From Verrucomicrobiaceae bacterium (GTDB lineage Bacteria > Verrucomicrobiota > Verrucomicrobiia > Verrucomicrobiales > Verrucomicrobiaceae), in NCBI GenBank assembly GCA_015075365.1, contig JABTUN010000004.1, positions 372,001-436,000 of the forward strand: a DNA stretch of 64,000 bases, read 5' to 3'. Of this stretch, positions 42,577-50,863 are shown one piece after another; the first letter of the stretch is position 1, and each line of letters opens with the position of its first letter. A program made the position numbers and the translations under genes. The notes beneath the pieces are model-generated. The model made no database searches, was not told the DNA's origin, and worked only from the letters and a program-made list of their open reading frames with translations.

Positions 42577-42656
42577 GTTCTAGGTTCGCGGTTTCCGGTT
42601 TGCCTGCGGGCGGCCGCCTCCGTCCAACTGAGAACCGGGAACTGAGCACCAAGAAC
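42577..42656. repeat. Hairpin of GGTTC/GAACC-type words before ispF
   Basis: The left arm (42577-42602) contains GGTTCGCGGTTTCCGGTTT. The right arm (42626-42656) contains GAACCGGGAACTGAG and similar GAAC words. The arms are imperfectly complementary and the right arm ends at the ispF start codon. A GC-rich loop lies between them. It is the same kind of iterated-word hairpin as at 57697-57783 and 51569-51625. Confidence 0.55.
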
Positions 42657-43133
42657 ATGCGCGTAGGAATAGGATACGATGTCCACCCCTTCCAGGAAGG
42701 CCGCCCCCTCGTGCTCGGCGGCGTCACCGTCCCGCACAGCCGCGGCCTCAAGGGCCATAGCGACGCGGACGTGCTCTCCCACGCCATCGCGGATGCCATT
42801 CTCGGCGCGCTGGGAGAGCCGGACATCGGCTACTGGTTCCCGCCCTCCGATGCCAGCATTGAGGGCATCTCCAGCCTGAAAATCCTCGAAAAGTGCGCCG
42901 CCATCGCGGCGGAGCGCGGCTACGAGATTGGCAATGTGGACGCCTCCCTCGTCGCCGAGGCACCGCGGGTCATGAAGCACGCGCCCGCCATGAAGGAGCG
43001 TATTTCCTCCGCGCTAGGCATCCAGCCGGACCAGGTGGGCGTAAAGGCCACCACGAACGAAAAACTCGGCTTCATCGGCCGGGAGGAAGGCATCGCCGCC
43101 ATGGCCGTGGCGTGTGTCATCCGTCGTTCGTGA
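42657..43133 (+). CDS. ispF: 2-C-methyl-D-erythritol 2,4-cyclodiphosphate synthase
   Basis: This is the fifth enzyme of the MEP pathway, 158 residues, a trimer with a metal at each active site. Ligands D8 and H10 lie in GYDVHPF and H42 in GHSDADVLSH. The KATTNEKLGFIGREEG block near the C-terminus is diagnostic. The length fits the family. ispD is often adjacent but is not here. The start codon directly abuts the right arm of an imperfect hairpin. Confidence 0.96.
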   Translation: MRVGIGYDVHPFQEGRPLVLGGVTVPHSRGLKGHSDADVLSHAIADAILGALGEPDIGYWFPPSDASIEGISSLKILEKCAAIAAERGYEIGNVDASLVAEAPRVMKHAPAMKERISSALGIQPDQVGVKATTNEKLGFIGREEGIAAMAVACVIRRS

Positions 43134-43156
43134 CCCTTCACAAACCACCACCGCGC

Positions 43157-43627
43157 ATGAGCAAGCCCGCCCTCAAGTCCCCCGCCCCTGATTTCACCGC
43201 CCCGGTCACCGGCGGCACCTACAAAGCAGGCGATTCCATCACACTCTCCGCCCTCCAGGGCAAAACAGTGGTGCTCTACTTCTACCCGAAGGACGACACC
43301 CCCGGCTGCACCCGCCAGGCCTGTGCCCTGCGCGACGACTGGGCCGCGGTAAAGAAAAAGGCTCTCGTCTTTGGCGTCAGCCCGGACTCGATCAAACGCC
43401 ACGACAAGTTCATTCAGAAACACGCCCTGCCCTTCCCCCTCATCGCCGATGAGGACCACGCCATCGCGCAGGCCTATGGTGTGTGGGTCGAGAAAAGCAT
43501 GTATGGCCGCAAATACATGGGCATGGAACGCAGTACCTTCGTCATTGGCAAGGATGGACGCGTCCAGACCGCGCTCGAAAAGGTGAAGCCTGAGGAGCAC
43601 CTCGCCCAGCTATTGGATGTGTTGTGA
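43157..43627 (+). CDS. bcp: Peroxiredoxin, Bcp/PrxQ type
   Basis: This 156-residue thiol peroxidase reduces peroxides in the cytoplasm. The peroxidatic cysteine lies in DDTPGCTRQACALRD and the second cysteine follows five residues later, the Bcp/PrxQ pattern. YFYPKDDTPGCT and the C-terminal FVIGKDGRV are family blocks. It is 23 bases downstream of ispF and probably co-transcribed with it. Confidence 0.94.
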   Translation: MSKPALKSPAPDFTAPVTGGTYKAGDSITLSALQGKTVVLYFYPKDDTPGCTRQACALRDDWAAVKKKALVFGVSPDSIKRHDKFIQKHALPFPLIADEDHAIAQAYGVWVEKSMYGRKYMGMERSTFVIGKDGRVQTALEKVKPEEHLAQLLDVL

Positions 43628-43649
43628 CAGATGGTTCGGCCTCTCTCAC

Positions 43650-45260
43650 TCAAGGCGCGGTTTTCTCCACATCGACGTAAACGCAGGTCATCTTCGGCGC
43701 GTCGTGGATGTAGAGCAGGCGGCCAGGGCTGATCTCGCGAATGCTGGTGTAGTTGAAGCGGACGCGGTCGGAGATGACGTGGTGGCTGGTCCAGGTTTTG
43801 CCCTTGTCGAGGCTGAACATCAGACAGCTCGCGGGTCGGCCATAGCTGCAAGCGAGCACGCCGTTGCTCATCATGACGAGGTCCGGCAGCACACGGCCTT
43901 CTTCCATCTGCACGGGTGGGGTCCACGTTTTGCCGGCGTCGTGGGAAAACATCTGTTTCATGCAGGAGTTCCGGTCGCCTCGGATGACGGCGGCTTGTTC
44001 GGTGTCGCTCAGGCGGCACACGGCGGGCTCGCCGCCGGGGCCGATGACGGAGAAGTGGTTCCACGTTTTGCCGCCGTCGGTGCTGCGCATGAGATGGGAC
44101 CAGCGCTCGGTTTGATTGCGGCCATCGGGACGCTTCGTGCCTTTGCGTGTCCACACGACCATCGTCATGCCGCCGTCGGCGTCGTTCCAGATGTGGCGTT
44201 CGCAGATGGTCTGGTCGCTCTTTTGCTCGTTCGCATACTGAGCGGGCAGATTGAGGCGATTGTCCTCCATGGTGAAAGTGGTCGCGTCGGCATTGAGCCG
44301 CCATGTTTTGCCCAAAACGGCTCCATCGGGCTGCGACCACGTCCAGCGTGAAATGGCGGTGATGCTGCCATCGGGACGCCGCAGGCATGGGAGCGGAGTT
44401 TCGGGCTTCTGATCGATGCCAGTGATGGGCGACCACGTCTTGGCGGCGTCGGTGGATTTGTAGAGGCCGTAGGGCTCGTAGAAGGCATCCGGTCCCTGTG
44501 CGACGCTCATGAGGAGCAGGCCCTGACCCATGTCGTAGAGGTAGGGGCGCGTCTCCGGCACGCCTTTGCGCTCAGGGATGATCCACGGCTCGCTGACAGT
44601 GACTTTGAGCTGCGGTTTGGGCAAAGGCGTGGTCGCTTTGCGCGTGCCGAGCTTCACCGATTTCCAAATCGCGTTGCCCGTCGCCGTCTTGGCCGTGGAA
44701 CCGAAGAGAATGAAGGGCTCCTTCGACTCCGCAGGCTTCCAGAAGGCTCCTTGGCCAGTCACGCGGCGTTCGCCATCGACGAACATCTGCATGTCCGTTC
44801 CACGAATGACGAGGCGATAGGTGTGAAAGCGATTCGTGGTGTCCTGAGGAATGAAGCGATCGGTGAAGTTCGTCGCCTGATTTGGGAACAACACGAGGCC
44901 CTCCTGATGACGACCGTCGCTCACTTGCACCACGACCGGGCCACCATCACGCCACGGCCACACTGAGGACGTGGTCTTGCCTTTCACCGCTCCCGTTGTT
45001 GAAAGGACCTTCACCTCGGCCTCGACGATGATTTCCTCATCCTCGCCCGACTTCCAGCCTGCGCGGTAGTGGCCGAAGCCAGTGCCGTCGTCCTCAATGC
45101 GCAGGCCATCGGCCTCGAGTTTGACATTCGGGGTGCCAACGCTGCTCCAGGCATCTCCAGGCAACGCTTTGGCGTCATACTGAAGCTGCCAGGTGATGTC
45201 CTCGGCCTGAACCGATGCGGCGATGAGCAGCGATGAGGCAAAAATAGGGCGGAGAATCAT
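43650..45260 (-). CDS. Secreted sialidase (exo-alpha-sialidase family)
   Basis: This 536-residue exported protein has a signal peptide (about 1-19). A concanavalin/laminin-G-like domain of about 180 residues is followed by a six-bladed propeller with four Asp-boxes (SxDxGxTW): STDAAKTWS (degenerate), STDGGKTWN, SHDAGKTWT and SLDKGKTWT. The conserved arginine before the first blade lies in PETRPYLYD. This fits sialidases and related BNR-repeat glycosidases; sialic-acid specificity is probable but not proven. It follows the SGNH gene after 16 bases in an operon with the DUF4838 gene. Confidence 0.82.
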   Translation of the reverse strand: MILRPIFASSLLIAASVQAEDITWQLQYDAKALPGDAWSSVGTPNVKLEADGLRIEDDGTGFGHYRAGWKSGEDEEIIVEAEVKVLSTTGAVKGKTTSSVWPWRDGGPVVVQVSDGRHQEGLVLFPNQATNFTDRFIPQDTTNRFHTYRLVIRGTDMQMFVDGERRVTGQGAFWKPAESKEPFILFGSTAKTATGNAIWKSVKLGTRKATTPLPKPQLKVTVSEPWIIPERKGVPETRPYLYDMGQGLLLMSVAQGPDAFYEPYGLYKSTDAAKTWSPITGIDQKPETPLPCLRRPDGSITAISRWTWSQPDGAVLGKTWRLNADATTFTMEDNRLNLPAQYANEQKSDQTICERHIWNDADGGMTMVVWTRKGTKRPDGRNQTERWSHLMRSTDGGKTWNHFSVIGPGGEPAVCRLSDTEQAAVIRGDRNSCMKQMFSHDAGKTWTPPVQMEEGRVLPDLVMMSNGVLACSYGRPASCLMFSLDKGKTWTSHHVISDRVRFNYTSIREISPGRLLYIHDAPKMTCVYVDVEKTAP

Positions 45261-45276
45261 GTCATGCGATCTCGGC

Positions 45277-46134
45277 TTACTTTTTTGGCTCCGACTTTTT
45301 CTTCGCCTTTTCTGCGGCGGCCTTGGCACGAGCTTCAGCCTGCTTTTTCGCATAATCTTCGGCCTGCGCTTCGAGCGGAGCCCACGCGGCGTTTGCTTTG
45401 GCGAGTTCGGCGTCATTGAGGCCAAAGGCCTTCAGCAAGCCGGTGGCCATGAGCTTGTTGCCCTCGGTATTCATGTGCACGCCATCGCTGGTGAGCACTT
45501 TGACGTTCGGTTTATTTTCCGCCTTGATGCGCTCGGCAAACATCGCAAACAGATCGGCCAACGGCAGGTTTTTCTCCTTCGCGAGCTGGCGGAGGAAGTC
45601 GTTGTAGGGCGCGAGCAGGCCGTTTTCTTTGCTGTCGAGATTCTCGTGAATCACGGTGGCCGTCAGCATCACCGGTTTCACACCGGTGGCGATCGCCTGG
45701 TCGATGATCGCGGTGATGTTCTTCTTGTAGGTTCCGCGAGCAGCCACCTTCTCGTCGTAGGTGCCGTTCTTTGCCATCGCATCATCGAGCGGTACGCCGC
45801 GCGGGCCATGCCAGACGTCGTTCACGCCACAGCTCAGGGTCATCCACTGCGGCTTCTTGCTCAGCACATCCTTGTCGAGGCGTGCCAACATCTGATCCGA
45901 CTTGTGACCGCTGATTCCAGCTGGCACCGGTTCTGCCTTCACACCATTCGCCTCCAAACCTGCGATCACGAGGCGCACATAGCCCGCCGGATTGCTCCAA
46001 CCGCCTTGCGTGATCGAATCGCCGAGGAAGGCGATCTTATCACCGCTCTTCACGGCAATTTCCGCATTCGCCAAAGCTGGTGCGATGAGTGTGGCGGCGA
46101 GGACGGGGAGGAGGCGGAGAGCGTGGATGTTCAT
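45277..46134 (-). CDS. Secreted SGNH/GDSL hydrolase
   Basis: This 285-residue exported esterase has a signal peptide (about 1-24) and the SGNH blocks FLGDSITQGG (catalytic serine), CGVNDVWHG (block III asparagine) and DGVHMNTEGN (catalytic D and H). The C-terminus is a lysine/alanine-rich tail (KKQAEARAKAAAEKAKKK). It could be a carbohydrate or sialate O-acetylesterase, given the sialidase gene downstream; that pairing is inference. It starts 49 bases after the DUF4838 stop. Confidence 0.85.
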   Translation of the reverse strand: MNIHALRLLPVLAATLIAPALANAEIAVKSGDKIAFLGDSITQGGWSNPAGYVRLVIAGLEANGVKAEPVPAGISGHKSDQMLARLDKDVLSKKPQWMTLSCGVNDVWHGPRGVPLDDAMAKNGTYDEKVAARGTYKKNITAIIDQAIATGVKPVMLTATVIHENLDSKENGLLAPYNDFLRQLAKEKNLPLADLFAMFAERIKAENKPNVKVLTSDGVHMNTEGNKLMATGLLKAFGLNDAELAKANAAWAPLEAQAEDYAKKQAEARAKAAAEKAKKKSEPKK

Positions 46135-46183
46135 GGTGGTCGGAAGCAAACGAACCGACGCATGACTCCTTTCTCTCTGATCG

Positions 46184-48790
46184 CTACTCAAACACGATCT
46201 CGCCCATCACGGTCGTGTCATCCATGCTCGTGCTGGTGAGTGATGATGACCAAATCGCGCGGTCGATGACTTCGCGCGGCAGGGCGTGGTTGCGGCCGAA
46301 GTTGGCTTTCCAGGTGATGCCTTTGGTGGGTGGTTCGACACCGAGGGTGACGAAGGGAATCACGAGATGCACGTGCCAGCGTTTGGTTTTCGCATCGACG
46401 CGGGTTTCGCTGGTCCAGTCGCCGTTCCAGGTGGGATCGTCTTTGCCGTGGCGAGGGTCCATGACGTCGGTGATGCGGCCGTTGAGGGCGTCGTATCGGC
46501 TCGCGGCGTTCGCGCCTTGGGTAAGGCGGTAATAGAGCGGTTGGGCGGGATTCGGGGCGAGATAGAGGTCGATGGCTTCTTGGTTGGTGAGAAGGCGATC
46601 GCGCTTGAAGGCGGCGAAGGTCGTTTCGTCGCCGAGTTCAGCTTCGGCGCGGAGGTGGAGGGCTTTTTCGTCGTAAAGCAGCTGAATCGTCGTGTTGCGC
46701 GGCAGCGTGTGCAGCGGCGGGAGGAGGGTCAGTTCGTGCACGGTGGCGTTTTGCCACTCGGGGCTGTCGAGCGTGAGTTTGGCGGTCGTTTTGGCGATGG
46801 TGAGTTTCTTGAGGCCCATGGGCGGGGCGTTGCGCATGGCCTTGGTGTCCCAGTTGAAGCAGGTGCTGGCATAGGGCTCCTGGTAGCCGTCGTGGGCGAG
46901 TTGGAGGTGCTTCGCGTCGTGGCCGGGAAAGGGGAACAGAATGTGGTTCCACTCTTTTTGATGACCTTTGACGTAAAGCGTGGCGATGAAGGCGTTTCGC
47001 GCCTCAATGGCATCGAGCAGGCGATGCAGCGAGCCGGTATCGGGCAGCATCTGCCAGGCCTGATGCAGGTGCACGACCTTGGCGAAGTGCTTCAAGTAGT
47101 CGAACTCGCTGCGCACGAGAGCGAGGCGTGTTTTGACCTTTGGCGTGGTGGCGAGCTTTTCCGCCTGTGCGAGATGGCCCTCCATCGTGGCGAGCACGCG
47201 CGGCGTGTAGAGGAAGGCGATAAGCTGAAACGGGTCCTGCACCGTTTTGCGTCCGCGAGCATCGGTGGGCAGCGGTTTGTAGGTCCACACATCGGTGCGC
47301 GTGCCGATGTGGTCGGAGTAGAGCGCGATGGCGTGATACAGCTCGTCGTAAAAGGCACGCATGGAGAAGGCGATGCTCTTGTTTTGAAACGCGGCCTCGC
47401 AGAACTCGGGCACGAGGTCCTTCGCGTGGTTGTTCGCCGGATCGTCAAACATGCGGCCCATGGTGTAATAGACGGGGCCTTCGAGACCAAAGAGCTGGCC
47501 CGGGCCGTCGCGATAGAGCGACTGGATGCGGTTCACGGCGAGTCGTTGCACCTGCTGCTCGATGTAGCCGGGCGTGCGCATCGGCGTGTAGCGCGTGCCA
47601 AGGTTCGGGCACCAGTTGTAAACGTAGCCGGTGAAGCCACGCGGCACGTCGATGCCACGCCACGGCGCGATGTCTTCCTCGTTCGTGCCGGTGAGCATGA
47701 TGCAGGTGTTCGCGGGGAAAGCCTTGAAGCTCTTCGGCGGCGCGGCGGTGAGGATGTAGCTCATCATCGTCACCTGCTTGCCTGGATGCGACTTCTCCAA
47801 ACGCCGCGCGACATCGCGGTGGAAGATCCAGATCTTCTCCGACCAGTCTTTGCCCGTGCCGTAAAGCGCGTCGCACTTATCGCACTGACACTCGCGGAAA
47901 CCGTCCGGCTGGCCGAGATCGACGCTGTCGTAGCCTTTGTCGAAGAAGCCCGCGAGATCGCGATAGATGCGCTCCTGCACGTCGGCGTTCGACAGGCAAT
48001 ACTGCCCGTTGCCCTCCGGCTTCAAACGCGAGCCGCTGATCAGCGCGAAGTATTCCGGGTGCTCCGCAAACAACTCCGCCGGCACCGCCCGCTCCCACGT
48101 GTGACCGCCGAACTGCTCGTCCACACGCGGGAAGCGATTGTGCGCGAGATCGTAAAACGACGCGCCTGCCGGATGCGCCGTGTTCACCCGCAGCAGCGGC
48201 GTGGTCGTCACGTTCAGCGACTCCGGCACCGTCATCGTCGTCATCGGCAGAAACTCGATCGCGGGCGATGCGAGCAGGTCGATCTTCGCCGCGCCACTCA
48301 CCGGCGTGTAGCCCGGCAGATCGGGATACAAAAAGCGCACGCCCATGAACTGCCGCGCAAAGTCCACCGCCGCCTTCGCCGTGCCCACGCGATCCCAGTT
48401 CGGCCGCCGCGCATTGTCCGTCGGTGCCTTCGAAGGGTGATCATGCCCCGCGATGATCACGTCCTTGCCCACCACCCGATGCACAAAGCTCCAATCCCGC
48501 AGCTTCGTCACGTCGAGGCCGTTCTTCTGCGCGAACTGCGTGTTCCCGAGCATCAACGCCGGCTTCGCCGCATCCCGCTCCTTCTCCCGCACGACCGCGA
48601 CCTCGGCCTTGTTCGCCAAAAACGCCGTTTGGAGCAGCCGCGCCGTCTGCACGAGACTTTCGTCCAAAGCCGGCGAAGGCAGCGCATCCGGCAAAACGAT
48701 CTGGTAGTCCGATTTCCCCGCATCGAGCAATGTCAGGTCCGCGGCGGTTGCGGCGGTGAGGGAGAGGAAGAGCGCGAGGAGGGGTTTCAT
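46184..48790 (-). CDS. Secreted DUF4838 protein (glycoside-hydrolase-like)
   Basis: This 868-residue exported protein has a signal peptide (about 1-16). The N-terminal part resembles the glycoside hydrolase family 20/67-associated domain. The central DUF4838 domain holds LGQPDGFRECQCDKCDALYG, a pattern of acidic and cysteine residues typical of the family. A C-terminal carbohydrate-binding-like beta domain contains DLYLAPNPAQPLYYRL. DUF4838 proteins are predicted glycan-acting enzymes in Bacteroidetes and PVC bacteria. It is the first gene of an operon with the SGNH hydrolase and sialidase. An inverted repeat spans its start codon. Confidence 0.82.
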   Translation of the reverse strand: MKPLLALFLSLTAATAADLTLLDAGKSDYQIVLPDALPSPALDESLVQTARLLQTAFLANKAEVAVVREKERDAAKPALMLGNTQFAQKNGLDVTKLRDWSFVHRVVGKDVIIAGHDHPSKAPTDNARRPNWDRVGTAKAAVDFARQFMGVRFLYPDLPGYTPVSGAAKIDLLASPAIEFLPMTTMTVPESLNVTTTPLLRVNTAHPAGASFYDLAHNRFPRVDEQFGGHTWERAVPAELFAEHPEYFALISGSRLKPEGNGQYCLSNADVQERIYRDLAGFFDKGYDSVDLGQPDGFRECQCDKCDALYGTGKDWSEKIWIFHRDVARRLEKSHPGKQVTMMSYILTAAPPKSFKAFPANTCIMLTGTNEEDIAPWRGIDVPRGFTGYVYNWCPNLGTRYTPMRTPGYIEQQVQRLAVNRIQSLYRDGPGQLFGLEGPVYYTMGRMFDDPANNHAKDLVPEFCEAAFQNKSIAFSMRAFYDELYHAIALYSDHIGTRTDVWTYKPLPTDARGRKTVQDPFQLIAFLYTPRVLATMEGHLAQAEKLATTPKVKTRLALVRSEFDYLKHFAKVVHLHQAWQMLPDTGSLHRLLDAIEARNAFIATLYVKGHQKEWNHILFPFPGHDAKHLQLAHDGYQEPYASTCFNWDTKAMRNAPPMGLKKLTIAKTTAKLTLDSPEWQNATVHELTLLPPLHTLPRNTTIQLLYDEKALHLRAEAELGDETTFAAFKRDRLLTNQEAIDLYLAPNPAQPLYYRLTQGANAASRYDALNGRITDVMDPRHGKDDPTWNGDWTSETRVDAKTKRWHVHLVIPFVTLGVEPPTKGITWKANFGRNHALPREVIDRAIWSSSLTSTSMDDTTVMGEIVFE

Positions 48791-48805
48791 GTGGGAGCAT
48801 GAAAC
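48784..48805. repeat. Inverted repeat over the DUF4838 start codon
   Basis: GTTTCATG (48784-48791) and CATGAAAC (48798-48805) are a perfect 8-bp inverted repeat with a 6-base centre; the start codon (48788-48790) lies in the left arm. It may be an operator or a start-masking hairpin. Confidence 0.45.
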
Positions 48806-48930
48806 GTGGGGAGCGGGGTGGGTCTTCTCTGGGGGGGGGCGGGAAGCGGTGGAAGGCAGAGTTCAACTGCCGGAGTTTTGGCCTGCTCGTCTCCTGTGGC
48901 CTTGGTTCATTGGTAAGCGGTTTTGCGTCG

Positions 48931-49491
48931 TCATTTGATGCGCCAACTAATGGGTGTTTCTTCTGGGTATCCAAAATTCTTTTTCGCTAACTCCTCGCAC
49001 TTGCGTTTAACAATGTCCTTGAGGCGAGCATCCATCTTTTCTTCAGCCTCTTCGTCCTCATCCTCGTCAATCTCTTCGAGAAGGTTCACAAACAGATCGT
49101 CTAAGTCAGCGATCTCGCTGTTCCACCCGTCAACAATGTCTCCGAACCGTATCTGCTTATCGTCAGGTAGCTTCTGATATACGTCAAAATTCAGACCTCC
49201 ATTTGTGTCGATCCAGAACAACAGATCAAATTTAGGCTGGGGGTTTGGCGGTGCTTCAAATAGCCTGTCTAGTTTTGCTGAAAGTCGAGTTTCTAGCATG
49301 GTCCAGTCGATGTCTTTCGTGGATTTCCAGTTCATTTGTTTTTGAGGCTGTGGGATGGTTGACTTGGCAGATGATTGTTTGTTTAAAGTGTTAGCCGCAG
49401 GACGGCATGATAGCAGAACGCAGGTCAGCAAAATGCATAATGAGGCAAAGCCACAGGTCCGAAAAAGATTAGACTTTGGTTTTTCATTCAT
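48931..49491 (-). CDS. Hypothetical lipoprotein
   Basis: This 186-residue protein has an N-terminal signal with a lipobox at LLSC (C29). It continues with a polar linker, then WIDTNGGLNFDVYQKLPDDKQIRFGDIVDGW and a very acidic run (EEIDEDEDEEAEE) near residues 140-152. I do not recognise it. The gene is distinctly richer in A and T than its neighbours, as expected for acquired DNA. It adjoins the accessory patch with hicAB. The ATG at 49491 is chosen because it starts the signal sequence; the frame further upstream is repeat sequence. Confidence 0.65.
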   Translation of the reverse strand: MNEKPKSNLFRTCGFASLCILLTCVLLSCRPAANTLNKQSSAKSTIPQPQKQMNWKSTKDIDWTMLETRLSAKLDRLFEAPPNPQPKFDLLFWIDTNGGLNFDVYQKLPDDKQIRFGDIVDGWNSEIADLDDLFVNLLEEIDEDEDEEAEEKMDARLKDIVKRKCEELAKKNFGYPEETPISWRIK

Positions 49492-49665
49492 GCGTATGAA
49501 TTGGGCATTAAACTCTGGAAGACTCAAATTCGTCCACAGTTTTTTGCAATTCTTCTGGGCAGGCTTGAGGTGAAAAAGATGGTATAATGAAGAGAAAGCA
49601 TCTGCGATGGCGGCGCATGGCCTCGCGCTTCCCTTATCGAGGCCAATACTTTCAGGGCATCCACC

Positions 49666-49996
49666 CTTGGCATTCCAGCCACTCGACGAGCCCCTGCGGC
49701 CCTTTCGCGGGCGGGGATGAGGAACACCGCCAGAGATGAAGAAGGCGCGAGAGTTCTGATTTTTGCGCTCTTGCGCCTTCTTGAACTCTCGCGGTGCGCT
49801 TTCCCTCAACACATGGACTGCGGCAGCCTGCTGCCGCTTTCGGGAGGCCCGCCTGCTGGCCGTCGAATGGCCCGAAATGGTGTCACGTCGTGGCGCTCTC
49901 GCGTCGGCGGCAGCCGAGAGACTTGTCCGTGGCCGGGAGACGTTGGCGGCAGCAGGGCTGCCTCGGACAAGCGGCAGCAGGCTGCCGCAGTCCATG
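49666..49996. repeat. 331-bp repeat, copy 1, flanking hicAB
   Basis: This is a direct repeat of 50525-50855, the same length and gap-free, with about 28 differences by hand alignment. It holds a pair of perfect 28-base inverted repeats (49812-49839 and 49969-49996), each containing the palindrome CGGCAGCCTGCTGCCG. Its left part has two interleaved inverted repeats in the order A-B-A'-B': A at 49739-49748 and 49773-49782, B at 49747-49756 and 49783-49792. No open frame is credible. Structurally it resembles a MITE or REPIN. It fills most of the 540-base gap between the lipoprotein gene and hicA. Confidence 0.85.
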
Positions 49997-50030
49997 TCGA
50001 GACTCACATCGAGTCGAAAGGGGCTTTGGT

Positions 50031-50243
50031 TCAAACCAGTTTGCGGAACTCATCCGGCGTGAGACCGGCGGCCTTGGCAATGTTGCCCATGGTGATCGCG
50101 TGGATCGGATTGTGGCGCGGGATGGGCAGGGCGTCGGTCCCTTTGCCCATGATGGTGTGCTTGCCTTCGCGGATCACACGCCAGCCGAGCTTCTCAAGCA
50201 CACGGATGGCGTCCTTGTGATGAATGCCCGGCAGCTTAGGCAT
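50031..50243 (-). CDS. hicA: HicA toxin (mRNA interferase)
   Basis: This 70-residue protein of the HicA family has a double-stranded-RNA-binding-like fold. It starts MPKLPGIHHKDAIRVLEKLG, has the catalytic-histidine region REGKHTIM (H32 by my count) and ends in GNIAKAAGLTPDEFRKLV, which is diagnostic. HicA cleaves mRNA and is neutralised by HicB. It overlaps the upstream hicB gene by 8 bases. The pair lies between two 331-bp direct repeats. It is likely an intact module. Confidence 0.9.
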   Translation of the reverse strand: MPKLPGIHHKDAIRVLEKLGWRVIREGKHTIMGKGTDALPIPRHNPIHAITMGNIAKAAGLTPDEFRKLV

Positions 50244-50460
50244 GGGCGAGTTCCACGTCGGCTGTTTCCACTCGAAGACCTTCTTCCCGCCATTGATTCG
50301 CCAGCAGTTCCTGCCGCACCTCCAAAACCTCACGGATGGCGTCGCGGATGTTGTCCATCGCTTCAGCGCGAGTGCTGCCCTGGCTCCAGCAGCCAGGAAT
50401 GGAAGTGCAACCGGCGGCAAACCCCTCCTCGGTTTCAATGAGAACGACAGGATATTTCAT
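50236..50460 (-). CDS. hicB: HicB-type antitoxin
   Basis: This 74-residue protein has the partial RNase H-like HicB fold: MKYPVVLIETEEGFAAGCTSIPGCWSQGSTRAEAMDNI, with conserved F/Y..CP.lpGc.sqG.t..EA.. It is the short form without a C-terminal DNA-binding domain, so autorepression may need another factor. It binds and inhibits HicA. The gene order is hicB then hicA, with an 8-base overlap. Confidence 0.9.
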   Translation of the reverse strand: MKYPVVLIETEEGFAAGCTSIPGCWSQGSTRAEAMDNIRDAIREVLEVRQELLANQWREEGLRVETADVELAHA

Positions 50461-50524
50461 GCGTGGAAGCTACGACCCTGATTCAGACTCGCAACGCCTT
50501 CTTTGCTTGGAAACCGACGACTGT

Positions 50525-50855
50525 CTTGGCGTTCCAGGCACTCGACGAACCCCTGCGACCCTTTCGCGGGCGGGGATGAGGAGCACCGCCAGAGATGAAG
50601 AAGGCGCGAGAGTTCTGATTTCAGCGTTCTTGCGCCTTCTTGATCTCTCGCGGTGCGCTTTCCCTCAACCCATGGACTGCGGCAGCCTGCTGCCGCTTTC
50701 GGGAGGCCAGCCTGCTGGCCGTCGAATGGTCCAAGACGATGTTTCGTCGAGGCGCTTTCGCGTTGGCGGCAGCGGAGAGGCTTGTCGGTGGCCGGGAGAC
50801 TTTGACGGCAGCAGGGCTGCCTTGGAAAAGCGGCAGCAGGCTGCCGCAGTCCATG
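50525..50855. repeat. 331-bp repeat, copy 2, flanking hicAB
   Basis: This is the second copy of the element at 49666-49996, in the same orientation. Its inverted repeats (50671-50699 and 50827-50855) are perfect over 29 bases and identical to copy 1 in their shared part, while the bases between them have drifted. The A/B interleaved repeats are kept apart from one change in B'. It ends 8 bases before the stop of the zinc-ribbon gene and fills the 400-base gap after hicB. Confidence 0.85.
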
Positions 50856-50863
50856 TTTTTGCC

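Noticed and set aside
46286..48802. An 838-codon open frame antisense to the DUF4838 gene
   Set aside because: No signal peptide, domains or motifs, and it covers the well-supported DUF4838 gene exactly.
48831..48839. Run of nine G residues upstream of the DUF4838 gene as a phase-variation tract
   Set aside because: It is a single tract lying 40 bases outside the start with no sign of promoter spacing control. Interesting only if it varies between strains.
49492..50030. Open frames inside the 331-bp repeats as small genes
   Set aside because: The frames differ between copies, start in repeats and show no conserved protein. The conservation follows the inverted repeats rather than codons.
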